DNA of 64,000 nucleotides, taken from the NCBI RefSeq assembly GCF_024714475.1, contig NZ_JAMZMI010000004.1:62001-126000 (forward strand), given 5' to 3'. Shown here in pieces: positions 37,410 through 45,701 of this stretch. This stretch comes from Marinoscillum sp. MHG1-6. Its GTDB lineage: Bacteria; Bacteroidota; Bacteroidia; Cytophagales; Cyclobacteriaceae. Made by a program: the position numbers and the translations under genes. The notes under the pieces were generated by a model. That model did no database searches. It was not told the DNA's origin and saw only the letters and a program-made list of their open reading frames with translations. Positions within the stretch are counted from its first letter, which is position 1, and each line of letters starts with the position of its first letter.

Positions 37410-38783
37410 TTATTTATTATATTTCTTCTGTCGTTGTTTATCTGGCGATTCTGAAGGAACAGAATCGGTCACTTGTTTCTTCGGAGCCTCATTTCTTTTT
37501 CCATCAAGCTCCTTCAGCAATAATATCTCACCTTCCTCATTGGTTGGGGTGGAAAGGTAAATTCTATCTTGTTCTGAAAGTCCCATAAGTATCTGTGCTG
37601 AATTTGCATTAGTCTCACCAACTAATACTTCATGTTTTCTATAACCTATATTAGTAGATATATATACATAGCTAATGCTGTCAGCCTGGCTGTGAAGACA
37701 TTCTAAAGGAATGTAAATAGCGTCCTCTATTTCCTTAGTTATTATATTGTTACTGGTGGTCATGCCTGGACGTGTTTCATCATCTATTTTATCAATAGCA
37801 ACAGTCACTTTAAATACTTTGGCATCAGAATTTGGTCTTTGTTCGCCTACATTAGCCACATCAGTTACCTTTCCTGTCAACTGTTTATCTGGAAAAGCAT
37901 CAAGACCAATAGTCACCGCTTGCCCAACCTTAATTCGTCTTATATCAACCTCATTTACATAGGTAATTGAGTTCATGGTAGAGAGGTCGGGAAGTGTAGC
38001 GACTACTAAGTCCCAGGCATTAATTTGGCTACCTTCTTTAATAGCTCGACCGCCATAACCCTTTCTGTATATAATCATACCATCTTCTGGAGCCTTAATC
38101 GTAAATTCTCGTTGTAGCGCCTTCATATCTTCAAGATCTCTTTGTACCCTGAAAAGATCTGATTTTGTTGAACGCATCTTACTTTTGTTCTGTAGGCTCT
38201 TCAGTTGATAATTTTCTTCTTCTTGTTTTAAAGCCCTCAAGGATTTGTCCAACTCAATTTCAGCTTTTTTGATCGTCGCCGGAGCCTCAAACTCTGATTG
38301 ATCTAATATGAGCTGCTTCTCTTCAACTGCGTATTTCAAATTGATGAGTTTGTTACGTGCCTCCTTCATCTGAAGTGCTGTATCCAGCCTTGTTTCCTCC
38401 ACCTTGGCTACCAATTCCTCGATCCTTTCTTCAGTGTCCTTAATACGTCCATTTATTTCTGAAGGGTCAAGAAATGCCACAAAGTCTCCTTTTTGCACAT
38501 AAGTACCCTCAGGAATGATTTTCTGTATGGTGACATTCCATATACGGTACCTTCGCAGGTTGTTGGGGCCCATAATTAGAGTGGAATTTCGCGCCTCCAG
38601 TTCACCCGTGGTATTAACTTCTACCACAAACTTCCCCTTTTCAACATCAACGATAATGTTAGCCCCATCGGAGGTGCCCTGTCCTCCAAGAATAAAAAAT
38701 AGGGTTATGGCTAATAAAATTCCTCCGACGGAGAGAAAAATCGCCCTTTTGCCCTTTAGCCTTTCCAATAGCGATGAATCCAT
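37410..38783 (-). CDS. HlyD/MacA-type periplasmic adaptor protein
   Basis: 457 residues. One membrane helix at about 14-30 (AIFLSVGGILLAITLFFILG), lipoyl-like halves flanking a long alpha-hairpin (about 100-230, charged KVEETRLDTALQMKEARNKL), then beta-barrel and membrane-proximal domains (ITYVNEVDIRRIKVGQAVTI, KVTVAIDKIDDETRPGMTTS). The last 40 residues are basic and polar (KKQVTDSVPSESPDKQRQKK). It bridges the inner membrane permease and the TolC channel. First gene of the export operon; permease begins 13 bases after its stop. Confidence 0.92.
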   Translation of the reverse strand: MDSSLLERLKGKRAIFLSVGGILLAITLFFILGGQGTSDGANIIVDVEKGKFVVEVNTTGELEARNSTLIMGPNNLRRYRIWNVTIQKIIPEGTYVQKGDFVAFLDPSEINGRIKDTEERIEELVAKVEETRLDTALQMKEARNKLINLKYAVEEKQLILDQSEFEAPATIKKAEIELDKSLRALKQEEENYQLKSLQNKSKMRSTKSDLFRVQRDLEDMKALQREFTIKAPEDGMIIYRKGYGGRAIKEGSQINAWDLVVATLPDLSTMNSITYVNEVDIRRIKVGQAVTIGLDAFPDKQLTGKVTDVANVGEQRPNSDAKVFKVTVAIDKIDDETRPGMTTSNNIITKEIEDAIYIPLECLHSQADSISYVYISTNIGYRKHEVLVGETNANSAQILMGLSEQDRIYLSTPTNEEGEILLLKELDGKRNEAPKKQVTDSVPSESPDKQRQKKYNK

Positions 38784-38830
38784 AGTGAGACAGCAGATTA
38801 TTTTATGAGTTAATGTTTATATGTCCAATA

Positions 38831-39742
38831 TTAATGTTCGATTTTGAAGAAAACTTGAAAGCTTTCATTCGCATCGAGATAGCGGATACCTTCTTTATTA
38901 TTATAGACATTGACCCCTGAAGTCATAGGTTCTATAGCAACTGTCCCAAACCCTTCAGGGGTAAATAGTTGCAAGTACCTATACTCTGGTGAACCACTCA
39001 TCTTTAATTCCAGGTCCCCATATTTAAGTGTACAGAACATACCTTCCTGCTTTAGACGGAAACAATCGTCAAGTGGCCACTCTGACATCTCAAGTGATGT
39101 ATGAGTGAAAGGACTTTCTTTTCCTGTTGGTAAATTTCTTTCTCCAAGGACCAAATGATCCGTCTGAGGGATGTCAAGGGTGACATTTTCCAAGGTATCG
39201 GATAGTTTTAAATATGGATGCCATCCTAATCCAAAAGGCAATGTTTCATTTCCAGTATTTGTAACATCGAATTGAATTTGAAATCCTTCTTTGAACCCAT
39301 AACTGTAGGTCACCCAAAAGTCAAACGCAAATGGATAGTAAGTATTGTTTCCATCATAACTGTATTTCAATTTTACTAAAGCGAATTCTTTTGTTTTCTC
39401 AGACTCAACAATCTCAAATGAGGCTTGAGTAATCATTCCATGCAAAGCATTGTTATTCGCTTTCTCATTAATTGGTAACTGGTAGGTTTTACCTCTATAT
39501 TCATATTTGCCGTCTTCAATTCGATTTGGCCAGGGAAACAAGATTTCATTTTTTGACCAAGCTCCGGTTTTACAATCTTCCGGAGACACTTCCCAAAGTA
39601 CATTGACGGGCTTGTTGTCTGCAAGAAATGCCAGCTGTGTTAATCTTGCTCCATGTGCAGGAGCTAGCGCCATCAAATCAATATTATCATGCTTCAAAAT
39701 CAGATGTTCAACATCCTCCAGGATCACTTTTTCAAAATGCAT
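38831..39742 (-). CDS. aldose 1-epimerase family protein
   Basis: 303 residues. Galactose-mutarotase-like beta-sandwich: the N-terminal APAHGARLTQLAF (about 27-39), FPWPNRIEDGKYEYRGKTY (about 69-87), NALHGMI with a catalytic-type His (about 97-103), LGWHPYLKL with the second His (about 170-178) and a C-terminal acidic patch with AIEPMTSGVNVYN (about 271-283), where the catalytic Glu is expected. Interconverts sugar anomers; the specific sugar is not readable. ATG start. It may share a transcript with the RluE gene upstream (14 bases apart). Confidence 0.9.
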   Translation of the reverse strand: MHFEKVILEDVEHLILKHDNIDLMALAPAHGARLTQLAFLADNKPVNVLWEVSPEDCKTGAWSKNEILFPWPNRIEDGKYEYRGKTYQLPINEKANNNALHGMITQASFEIVESEKTKEFALVKLKYSYDGNNTYYPFAFDFWVTYSYGFKEGFQIQFDVTNTGNETLPFGLGWHPYLKLSDTLENVTLDIPQTDHLVLGERNLPTGKESPFTHTSLEMSEWPLDDCFRLKQEGMFCTLKYGDLELKMSGSPEYRYLQLFTPEGFGTVAIEPMTSGVNVYNNKEGIRYLDANESFQVFFKIEH

Positions 39743-39756
39743 CTTACTTTCTCTAT

Positions 39757-40359
39757 TTATGTGGTTGGTTGTATTCTTAATTTTTTTAGTATGACATTTT
39801 CTGAAACCTGAGTAATGCCGCCTGATGCCAAAGGTGCTAATTGCAAATCCTCAATCGCCACCCTGATTAGTCGTAAAGTTGGATGACCAATGGCAGCGGT
39901 CATCCGTCTTACCTGCCTGTTCTTCCCTTCAGTTAATTTGATTTCCAGCCAGCACCGGACAGGATGCTTGGTATAATTCACAGGAGGATTTCTTTCCGGT
40001 AAATTTACTTCTTTCAGAATCTCGACTTCAGCAGGAAGGGTTATGTAAGCCTTCCCATTGATCTTAATAGTCACTCCCTTTCTAAAAACATTCAAGCTTT
40101 CCTCAGTTGGGATTCCCTCTACCTCTGCCCAATAAGTTCGTTTATGTGCCTGTTTTGGATTCAAAAGTTGATGATTCAGCTTCTTGTCATTAGTGAGAAT
40201 CAACAGTCCCTCACTGTCCAAATCCAATCGCCCGACAGGATATATATCTTTAGGTAGTTGGTACAACTGACCTAACCCGGGATTTTCATTTTCATCAGAA
40301 AACTGGCTCAGTACTTTGTAAGGTTTATGAATAACGTAATAAAGACGCTTATGTTTCAT
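39757..40359 (-). CDS. rluE: 23S rRNA pseudouridine synthase, RluE type
   Basis: 200 residues. RsuA/RluE family without an S4 domain: KPYKVLSQFSDE (about 12-23), catalytic motif PVGRLDLDSEGLLILTND (about 41-58; Asp in RLD), GKNRQVRRMTAAIGHPTLRL (about 145-164) and LIRVAIEDL. In E. coli RluE modifies U2457 of 23S rRNA, near the peptidyl transferase centre; the same target is inferred. A minus-strand TAGTTTCG (40373-40366) lies just before the ATG, so the message may have almost no leader. Confidence 0.9.
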   Translation of the reverse strand: MKHKRLYYVIHKPYKVLSQFSDENENPGLGQLYQLPKDIYPVGRLDLDSEGLLILTNDKKLNHQLLNPKQAHKRTYWAEVEGIPTEESLNVFRKGVTIKINGKAYITLPAEVEILKEVNLPERNPPVNYTKHPVRCWLEIKLTEGKNRQVRRMTAAIGHPTLRLIRVAIEDLQLAPLASGGITQVSENVILKKLRIQPTT

Positions 40360-40425
40360 TCTGCACGAAACTAAGAAATTCCTTTTCTTTCAAGAATAAA
40401 AGACGTGGAAACGTAAATTGCGACC

Positions 40426-41091
40426 ATGATTCTTGCAGAAAAAATCATAAAATTTTACACAAACCTCAACACTCCCAGCCACCTTCCTGAAAATGTGGAG
40501 GTTATGAACCCTTACCAGAATGGCGATTCGCTCGAAGTCGCTGGCGCCTTCTATAAGAAATACTATAGCGACAATAATGAACGCACAGTGTTATTTGGAA
40601 TAAACCCAGGAAGATTTGGTGGTGGTGTGACCGGAGTTCCATTTACTGATCCGGAAAAGCTTGAAACATATTGTGGAATTTCGAATCCCTTTGATAAAAA
40701 GCAGGAGCTTTCTTCAAAGTTCATTTATGATATGATTATTGCCTATGGTGGACCGGAGCTTTTCTATTCGAAATACTATATCTCGGCCATTTCTCCTCTT
40801 GGTTTTGTTAAGGATGGAAAGAACTTAAATTATTATGATATAAAGGAATTTAAGGAGCTTATTACGCACTATGCTCTTGATACTATCAAGGCACAAATGG
40901 CCTTCCCTCTAAGCACCAAAGTTGCCTATTGCATCGGACAGGGACAAAACCTCAAATTCCTTGAACTGCTGAATCAGGAAGGCAATTTCTTTGATGAGAT
41001 CATAACGGTTCCCCACCCGAGGTGGGTAATGCAATATCGGCTTAAAAGAAAGGCTGAGTTTATCCGCGAATACCTAGACAAGCTTGATTAA
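40426..41091 (+). CDS. SMUG2-type uracil-DNA glycosylase family protein (DUF4918)
   Basis: 221 residues. GINPGRFGGGVTGVPFTDPE (about 58-77) is the glycosylase motif 1 of the SMUG2/DUF4918 group, and HPRWVMQY (about 201-208) is motif 2 with the catalytic-type His. KYYISAISPLGFVKDGKNLN (about 120-140) follows the family. Removes uracil or related damaged bases from DNA; the exact specificity is unknown. It diverges from rluE with a 66-base gap and ends overlapping the convergent RNase Z-like gene by four bases. Confidence 0.85.
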   Translation: MILAEKIIKFYTNLNTPSHLPENVEVMNPYQNGDSLEVAGAFYKKYYSDNNERTVLFGINPGRFGGGVTGVPFTDPEKLETYCGISNPFDKKQELSSKFIYDMIIAYGGPELFYSKYYISAISPLGFVKDGKNLNYYDIKEFKELITHYALDTIKAQMAFPLSTKVAYCIGQGQNLKFLELLNQEGNFFDEIITVPHPRWVMQYRLKRKAEFIREYLDKLD

Positions 41092-41819
41092 AAGTCAACC
41101 TCCATCCCGTCTTTCATGCGGTCTATTTTCAGGTCATTGGCATGAATCACCGCAGAACCCATATGATTGATCATCAATCTTTGAGTTTTTAGTAACTGGG
41201 TCTTTTCTATTAAAGTATGGTAAGAAATATGACCTGGCCCATCCTTATCCAGAAAATTACATTCACAGACAAATAGATCCGTGTCTTCAGCCAATGGACG
41301 CAAATTGTCTGTCCATTCCGAATCACCTGAAAAGCCAAATACTTTATCCTCAAACTCCAGTTTGATCCCATGTGGATTAGATGGAGGAGAATGAATGACG
41401 GTTTTTGAAAACACCCTGATATCTTCAGCACCTAGCCAGGCATCAGCAATGAATTCTTTAAATGAAATGGGTAATTCATCTAACAATGGCCCAGTCCCCG
41501 GATATAAAGCCTCCTGAAGAGCATGTGCTTTTTCCTTAATGCCTTCCGGCCCCCAAATGGTCAATGGTTTGGAGCGTTGATGTTCAAAGTGATTGCTTAT
41601 GACTAAAAAAGGTAGTCCTCCATAATGATCCCCATGAAAATGAGTAATGATAATCTGATCAATATCTTCGGCTGTGTAACCCTCCTGCTTCAACCGTATT
41701 AAGGTACTACCCCCACAATCCACAAGGATTTTCTGGGTATTTCCCAACAACAAAAAAGAGGTATTGAACCTGCCTTCTGAAGCAAAGGCATCTCCACAAC
41801 CAAGAACTTTCAATTTCAT
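41088..41819 (-). CDS. RNase Z-like metallo-beta-lactamase hydrolase
   Basis: 243 residues. Metal motif THFHGDHYGG (about 60-69), further ligands in HSPPSNPHG (about 145), FSGDSEW (about 160-166), ECNF and NHMG (about 221-224). This is the ElaC/RNase Z-like group (GCGDAFASEGRFNTSFLL at the N-terminus), but shorter than full RNase Z, so the substrate may be tRNA, a cyclic nucleotide or another phosphodiester. ATG at 41819 is preferred over the TTG two codons upstream. Confidence 0.88.
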   Translation of the reverse strand: MKLKVLGCGDAFASEGRFNTSFLLLGNTQKILVDCGGSTLIRLKQEGYTAEDIDQIIITHFHGDHYGGLPFLVISNHFEHQRSKPLTIWGPEGIKEKAHALQEALYPGTGPLLDELPISFKEFIADAWLGAEDIRVFSKTVIHSPPSNPHGIKLEFEDKVFGFSGDSEWTDNLRPLAEDTDLFVCECNFLDKDGPGHISYHTLIEKTQLLKTQRLMINHMGSAVIHANDLKIDRMKDGMEVDF

Positions 41820-41854
41820 AACCAACCAGTTTAGAGACTTTCAAATATTGAACT

Positions 41855-43357
41855 TTAAAGACTCAATTCCAATCGTTTATTGATGCATTTAGGTAACTGC
41901 TCCTGATAGTGAGTAACATATATTAAAGTGGTCTTGCTCAACTCACATATATGATCGATTATTTGTCTGAATTGTTCCTGATGAGAATGATCCAATCCCT
42001 GACATGGTTCATCCAGGATGAGTAATGCCGGTGCTTTCACTAATGCCCTGGCCAGCAAACAAAGCCTTTGCCCACTTGACGATAACTCATTTAATTTGAG
42101 GTACTTACATTTAGTCAAATCAAGTGTATCCAGCCAGAATTCGGCCTGTTTCACCTGCTCGTCAGTTCCCTTTTTCTTTACTCCTAATGCTTCATAGAAG
42201 CTGGAAACCACCACCTCCAGACAAGTAAAGTAGGATGGAAAATACTGATAAAGTTCCGGAGACATGAAGCCAATATTTCTCTTGATATCCCAAATACTTT
42301 CACCAGATCCACGCTTTCTTCCAAAAAGCCTGAGATCACAGGCATACGCTTGCGGGTGGTCTCCATTGATCAGGCTTAGCAAAGTCGATTTCCCGGCACC
42401 ATTAGGACCTGACAGCGCCCAACACTCCCCCTGCTCTATTTTCCAGTTAATGTCCTTTAGAAGATAGAGATCGCCGTATCGGACATTTGCCCGTCGCATA
42501 TCCACGATCGTATGAAAAGATGAAATCTGATGTGAAATAATTTCCTGATCCAGCGCTTTGAAATCAACATCATGCTTTTCCGTCGGACAGTCCATCTCGG
42601 GATCAAACGAACTCTTGTCGACTTGTTTTATTATCCTGCATTTATCCAGAACGAGAACATTGGTAATGCATGAAGGAATCTCATATGGATTGCAGACCAT
42701 GGCCAGATTTATCCCTGATTTTATGATTTCGTTAAAGAGTTGATCAAAATAGGCTCTGGTTGCAACATCGAGTCCTGCAAATGTATTGTCAATAAGCAGC
42801 ACCTTCGGATGCTTCAATAAGGCTGCCGCCAATCTTAGCCGTTTTCCCTCTCCGTTAGATAGCTTGATAACCGATTTTTCCCATAGATAGCCAAGATTGA
42901 ATCGTTGTTTGACCAGTTCCAAAGACCAGTAAGTCTGTCTTGAGACCTCCTTTTGTTGCTCGGAAAGATATTCGCTTACAGTTGGTGCGTCATCAGCGTC
43001 GTCACTGTTATAACGCTGCTGAAAGTAAAACTCCTTAAGATTGGACTTGTTTCTAAACTCGTGCCTGATATCAACGAGTTGAATGAGGTCATGATAGGTA
43101 AAAAAAGAATTCCCTGGCTTTTCGATTTCTTCAAAGGGAATAGAAAAAGGATGTCTTAAGCTCCCATTCCCAACAATGAATTTGCCGGCAAGTGTCTGCA
43201 GTAATGCGCTTTTACCACTCCCATTGCTCCCAACTATCGCCCAATGCTGTCCAGTGGGCCATTCAAAGTTGAGATTCTCAAAGATGGTTTGAGCGCGAAA
43301 TTTGATAACAGCATCCTTCGCTATGATAAGAGAATTCACCGGATCAGAGAAATTCAA
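41855..43357 (-). CDS. double-ATPase ABC protein, ModF-like
   Basis: 500 residues with two ABC cassettes and no membrane segment. Cassette 1: Walker A GSNGSGKSA (about 43-51), signature LSNGEGKRLR (about 167-176), Walker B LLIDNTFAGLD, where the catalytic Glu is replaced by Asn. Cassette 2: GPNGAGKST (about 317-325), LSSSGQRLCLL, ILDEPCQGLD. The plan matches ModF/PhrA-type proteins sometimes linked to molybdate or DNA repair; function in Bacteroidota is unknown. The start is TTG directly after the phosphatase stop (TAATTG) or the GTG six codons later; no ATG is available. Confidence 0.87.
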   Translation of the reverse strand: MNFSDPVNSLIIAKDAVIKFRAQTIFENLNFEWPTGQHWAIVGSNGSGKSALLQTLAGKFIVGNGSLRHPFSIPFEEIEKPGNSFFTYHDLIQLVDIRHEFRNKSNLKEFYFQQRYNSDDADDAPTVSEYLSEQQKEVSRQTYWSLELVKQRFNLGYLWEKSVIKLSNGEGKRLRLAAALLKHPKVLLIDNTFAGLDVATRAYFDQLFNEIIKSGINLAMVCNPYEIPSCITNVLVLDKCRIIKQVDKSSFDPEMDCPTEKHDVDFKALDQEIISHQISSFHTIVDMRRANVRYGDLYLLKDINWKIEQGECWALSGPNGAGKSTLLSLINGDHPQAYACDLRLFGRKRGSGESIWDIKRNIGFMSPELYQYFPSYFTCLEVVVSSFYEALGVKKKGTDEQVKQAEFWLDTLDLTKCKYLKLNELSSSGQRLCLLARALVKAPALLILDEPCQGLDHSHQEQFRQIIDHICELSKTTLIYVTHYQEQLPKCINKRLELSL

Positions 43358-43978
43358 TTATTTAGCCAGTACCTCCAGATGGGCAATATCATTATGAGTT
43401 TCAAGGGAGAAATTCCCATTCTCATAATCCAATACATACAGCCCTGTATTTGAATGTCCGAAATCATCCATTTCTGACAGTGGTTTACCCAATATCCAGC
43501 AAAGCATGATACGCATGGCACGACCGTGACAACAAATCAATGCCGTTTCCCAGTCTTCATTCAAAATATAGGCGATAGCCTTCTTTTGTCTATTCATGAC
43601 ATCAACAGGACTTTCCCCACCAGCAATCTTAGTATCAATTTCACCGTTAGCCCATTTTTCTGTAGCAATTTGGTAAGCCGTTGAGGTTTCTGGTGTGAAG
43701 GGCACTCCCTCCTGATCTCCCCAACTGATTTCTTCTAACCCATCGACAACCTCATAAGGCAAACCATCATCAATAAAGCCCTGAACCGTTTCTTTTGTTC
43801 TGACTAGTTTACTGATGAACACTTTATCAAATGGCATCTCGCGGTACCTTTCATAAAAAGCCGCTCCCTGTGCTCTTCCTGTATCATTTAGGGAAGCATC
43901 AATGCCTGAACCCTGAACCATACCTTTCTTGTTGTAATCTGTTTCCCCATGCCTGATGAGGTAAATCCTTTTATTCAT
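43358..43978 (-). CDS. histidine phosphatase family protein (phosphoglycerate mutase-like)
   Basis: 206 residues from the ATG at 43978. Phosphohistidine motif YLIRHGETDYN (about 5-15), RTKETVQGF (about 59-67) and the second catalytic His in ICCHGRAMRIMLC (about 145-157). Alpha-ribazole phosphatase/PhoE-like proteins are the closest plan; the substrate is unknown. Its stop is immediately followed by the start of the ModF-like gene, so the two are co-translated. It diverges from the thioesterase at 44088. Confidence 0.9.
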   Translation of the reverse strand: MNKRIYLIRHGETDYNKKGMVQGSGIDASLNDTGRAQGAAFYERYREMPFDKVFISKLVRTKETVQGFIDDGLPYEVVDGLEEISWGDQEGVPFTPETSTAYQIATEKWANGEIDTKIAGGESPVDVMNRQKKAIAYILNEDWETALICCHGRAMRIMLCWILGKPLSEMDDFGHSNTGLYVLDYENGNFSLETHNDIAHLEVLAK

Positions 43979-44058
43979 AATGACCCAATTATCATTCAAA
44001 CTTATGACTTCCTACTCAGAATGACCAGTCTATCATCAATTGTATGATCTTTTATTGG

Positions 44059-44066
44059 TAATTTCG
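44059..44066 (+). promoter_or_regulatory. putative -7 box TAATTTCG of the menaquinone cluster
   Basis: One mismatch to TAnnTTTG, 21 bases before the thioesterase ATG at 44088. An upstream TTG (44040) that would lengthen the protein by 16 codons lies before the box, which argues against it. Confidence 0.4.
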
Positions 44067-44087
44067 GGACTGTCTTTTATCACAGCT

Positions 44088-44504
44088 ATGATTCCTGAAA
44101 GTGTTGACCTCAAAGCCGTAAATGAATTCAGCCAAAATAGCATGGTTGGCTATTTGGGTATCGAATTTATTGAAGTCGGAAAAGACTACCTCAAGGCGCG
44201 TATGCCTGTGAATGTGAAAACTATTCAACCTTACGGGCTGTTGCATGGAGGAGCTTCGGTGGTGTTGGCTGAAACTCTTGGTAGTAAAGCGTCTGATCTG
44301 ATACTAAGTGAGGATCAGTTTCCGGTTGGAATTGAAATAAACGCCAACCACATAAAATCCGTAAGGAGTGGTTATGTGTATGGCACAGCGACACCTGTTC
44401 ATTTAGGACGAAGGACTCATGTGTGGTCTGTTGAAATAAAAGACGAAGAAGATAATATGATTTGTGTAAGCCGGCTTACCGTGGCCGTGGTGGATAAAAA
44501 GTAA
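44088..44504 (+). CDS. hotdog-fold thioesterase, PaaI/MenI-like
   Basis: 138 residues from ATG 44088. Hotdog core with YGLLHGGASVVLAETLGS (about 62-79), the region of the catalytic acid and HGG motif, and GIEINANHIKSVRSGYVYG (about 94-112). The family hydrolyses acyl-CoA thioesters. Being first in a cluster with menF, menD, menB and menE, a DHNA-CoA thioesterase (MenI) function is likely; this is inference from context. menF begins three bases after its stop. Confidence 0.88.
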   Translation: MIPESVDLKAVNEFSQNSMVGYLGIEFIEVGKDYLKARMPVNVKTIQPYGLLHGGASVVLAETLGSKASDLILSEDQFPVGIEINANHIKSVRSGYVYGTATPVHLGRRTHVWSVEIKDEEDNMICVSRLTVAVVDKK

Positions 44505-44507
44505 AGG

Positions 44508-45701
44508 ATGAGTTTTACACTTACTCAAAAGGATCTCTCACTAGAAATTAACGAACTAATACTGCGACTGATTGGATCCAGATATTCGTTTGCTGTATGG
44601 CGGGTACCTAATACCGAAAGGATCAATTTGATCATCGAAGTGGACCAGTACCGGCAGAAAAGATTGACCGAGAACTGGGAGCTCGAAAATCTCACAGAAT
44701 GCTTCATTATCAATGCTTATGATGATTCTCATCCACCTAAACCTCTCATGGTGAATGCAGACATTATCATGTCTTATGAGTCAGGGGAAGTAGAAACCAG
44801 TATTAGTCCCCGTACCTCCGGGACAGCAGTAGATGAGTTTTACCAATACATAAAAAATCAGCCAAAATTTGCGTTTGAACATACCTCACAAATAGAAGAG
44901 CCAGCGGATTCATTTATAAACAATACAAAACACGCTATTGAGAATGTCAGAAGTGGGACATTACAGAAAGTAGTCATGAGCCGCTCAAAGGATATTCCCC
45001 TACCAACGGGGTTTCACCCCTACCAAACATTTAGAAAAGCTGCCGAAAATTACCCGAATGCTTTTTGCTATTTGACTTATACACCTGAATATGGAACGTG
45101 GATGGGTGCAACACCCGAGCGACTGATCACGATAGAAAAAGGACGCCACTTCAGGACGGATGCCTTGGCAGGAACGCAGACACTTCATCCCAACACCTCA
45201 TTAGCTGAAGTTGCGTGGAGGCAAAAGGAGATTGAGGAGCAGGCTATGGTTACCAGGTATATCATCTCGTGCTTCAAAAAAATTAGACTTCGAGAATACG
45301 AAGAGATAGGCCCAAGAACCACAAAAGCAGGCAATTTGGCTCACCTCAGAAGTACTTTCACAGTGGACATGGAAGCCACTCAGCATCAAAATCTTGGGAG
45401 TGTCATGTTGGACTTGCTCCACCCTACCTCTGCGGTATGCGGTTTTCCCAGGGAGGCCGCACATGCCTTTATTAAAGATCATGAAAGTTTTGAGAGAGAA
45501 TTGTTTGCGGGCTTTTTAGGCCCCGTGAATATTGACAGTGCTACCCGACTATTTGTTAATCTGCGATGTATGAAAATAGATATGGACCGTGTGAGGCTCT
45601 ATGCAGGAGCAGGAATTACGTCAGATTCTGACCCGGAGAAAGAATTTGAAGAGACAAATCAAAAGATGAATACACTCCTATCGGTCTTACTCTCTAAATG
45701 A
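44508..45701 (+). CDS. menF: isochorismate synthase
   Basis: 397 residues. Converts chorismate to isochorismate, the first committed step to menaquinone. The chorismate-binding domain spans about 140-397: KVVMSRSKDIPL, WMGATPERLITI (about 202-213), TDALAGTQ, LRSTFTVDM, the LHPTSAVCGFPREAAHAFI motif (about 310-330), ERELFAGFLGPV and LYAGAGITSDSDPEKEFEET at the end, which carries metal ligands. N-terminal region shorter than in E. coli. Its stop overlaps the menD start as ATGA (45698-45701). Confidence 0.95.
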   Translation: MSFTLTQKDLSLEINELILRLIGSRYSFAVWRVPNTERINLIIEVDQYRQKRLTENWELENLTECFIINAYDDSHPPKPLMVNADIIMSYESGEVETSISPRTSGTAVDEFYQYIKNQPKFAFEHTSQIEEPADSFINNTKHAIENVRSGTLQKVVMSRSKDIPLPTGFHPYQTFRKAAENYPNAFCYLTYTPEYGTWMGATPERLITIEKGRHFRTDALAGTQTLHPNTSLAEVAWRQKEIEEQAMVTRYIISCFKKIRLREYEEIGPRTTKAGNLAHLRSTFTVDMEATQHQNLGSVMLDLLHPTSAVCGFPREAAHAFIKDHESFERELFAGFLGPVNIDSATRLFVNLRCMKIDMDRVRLYAGAGITSDSDPEKEFEETNQKMNTLLSVLLSK

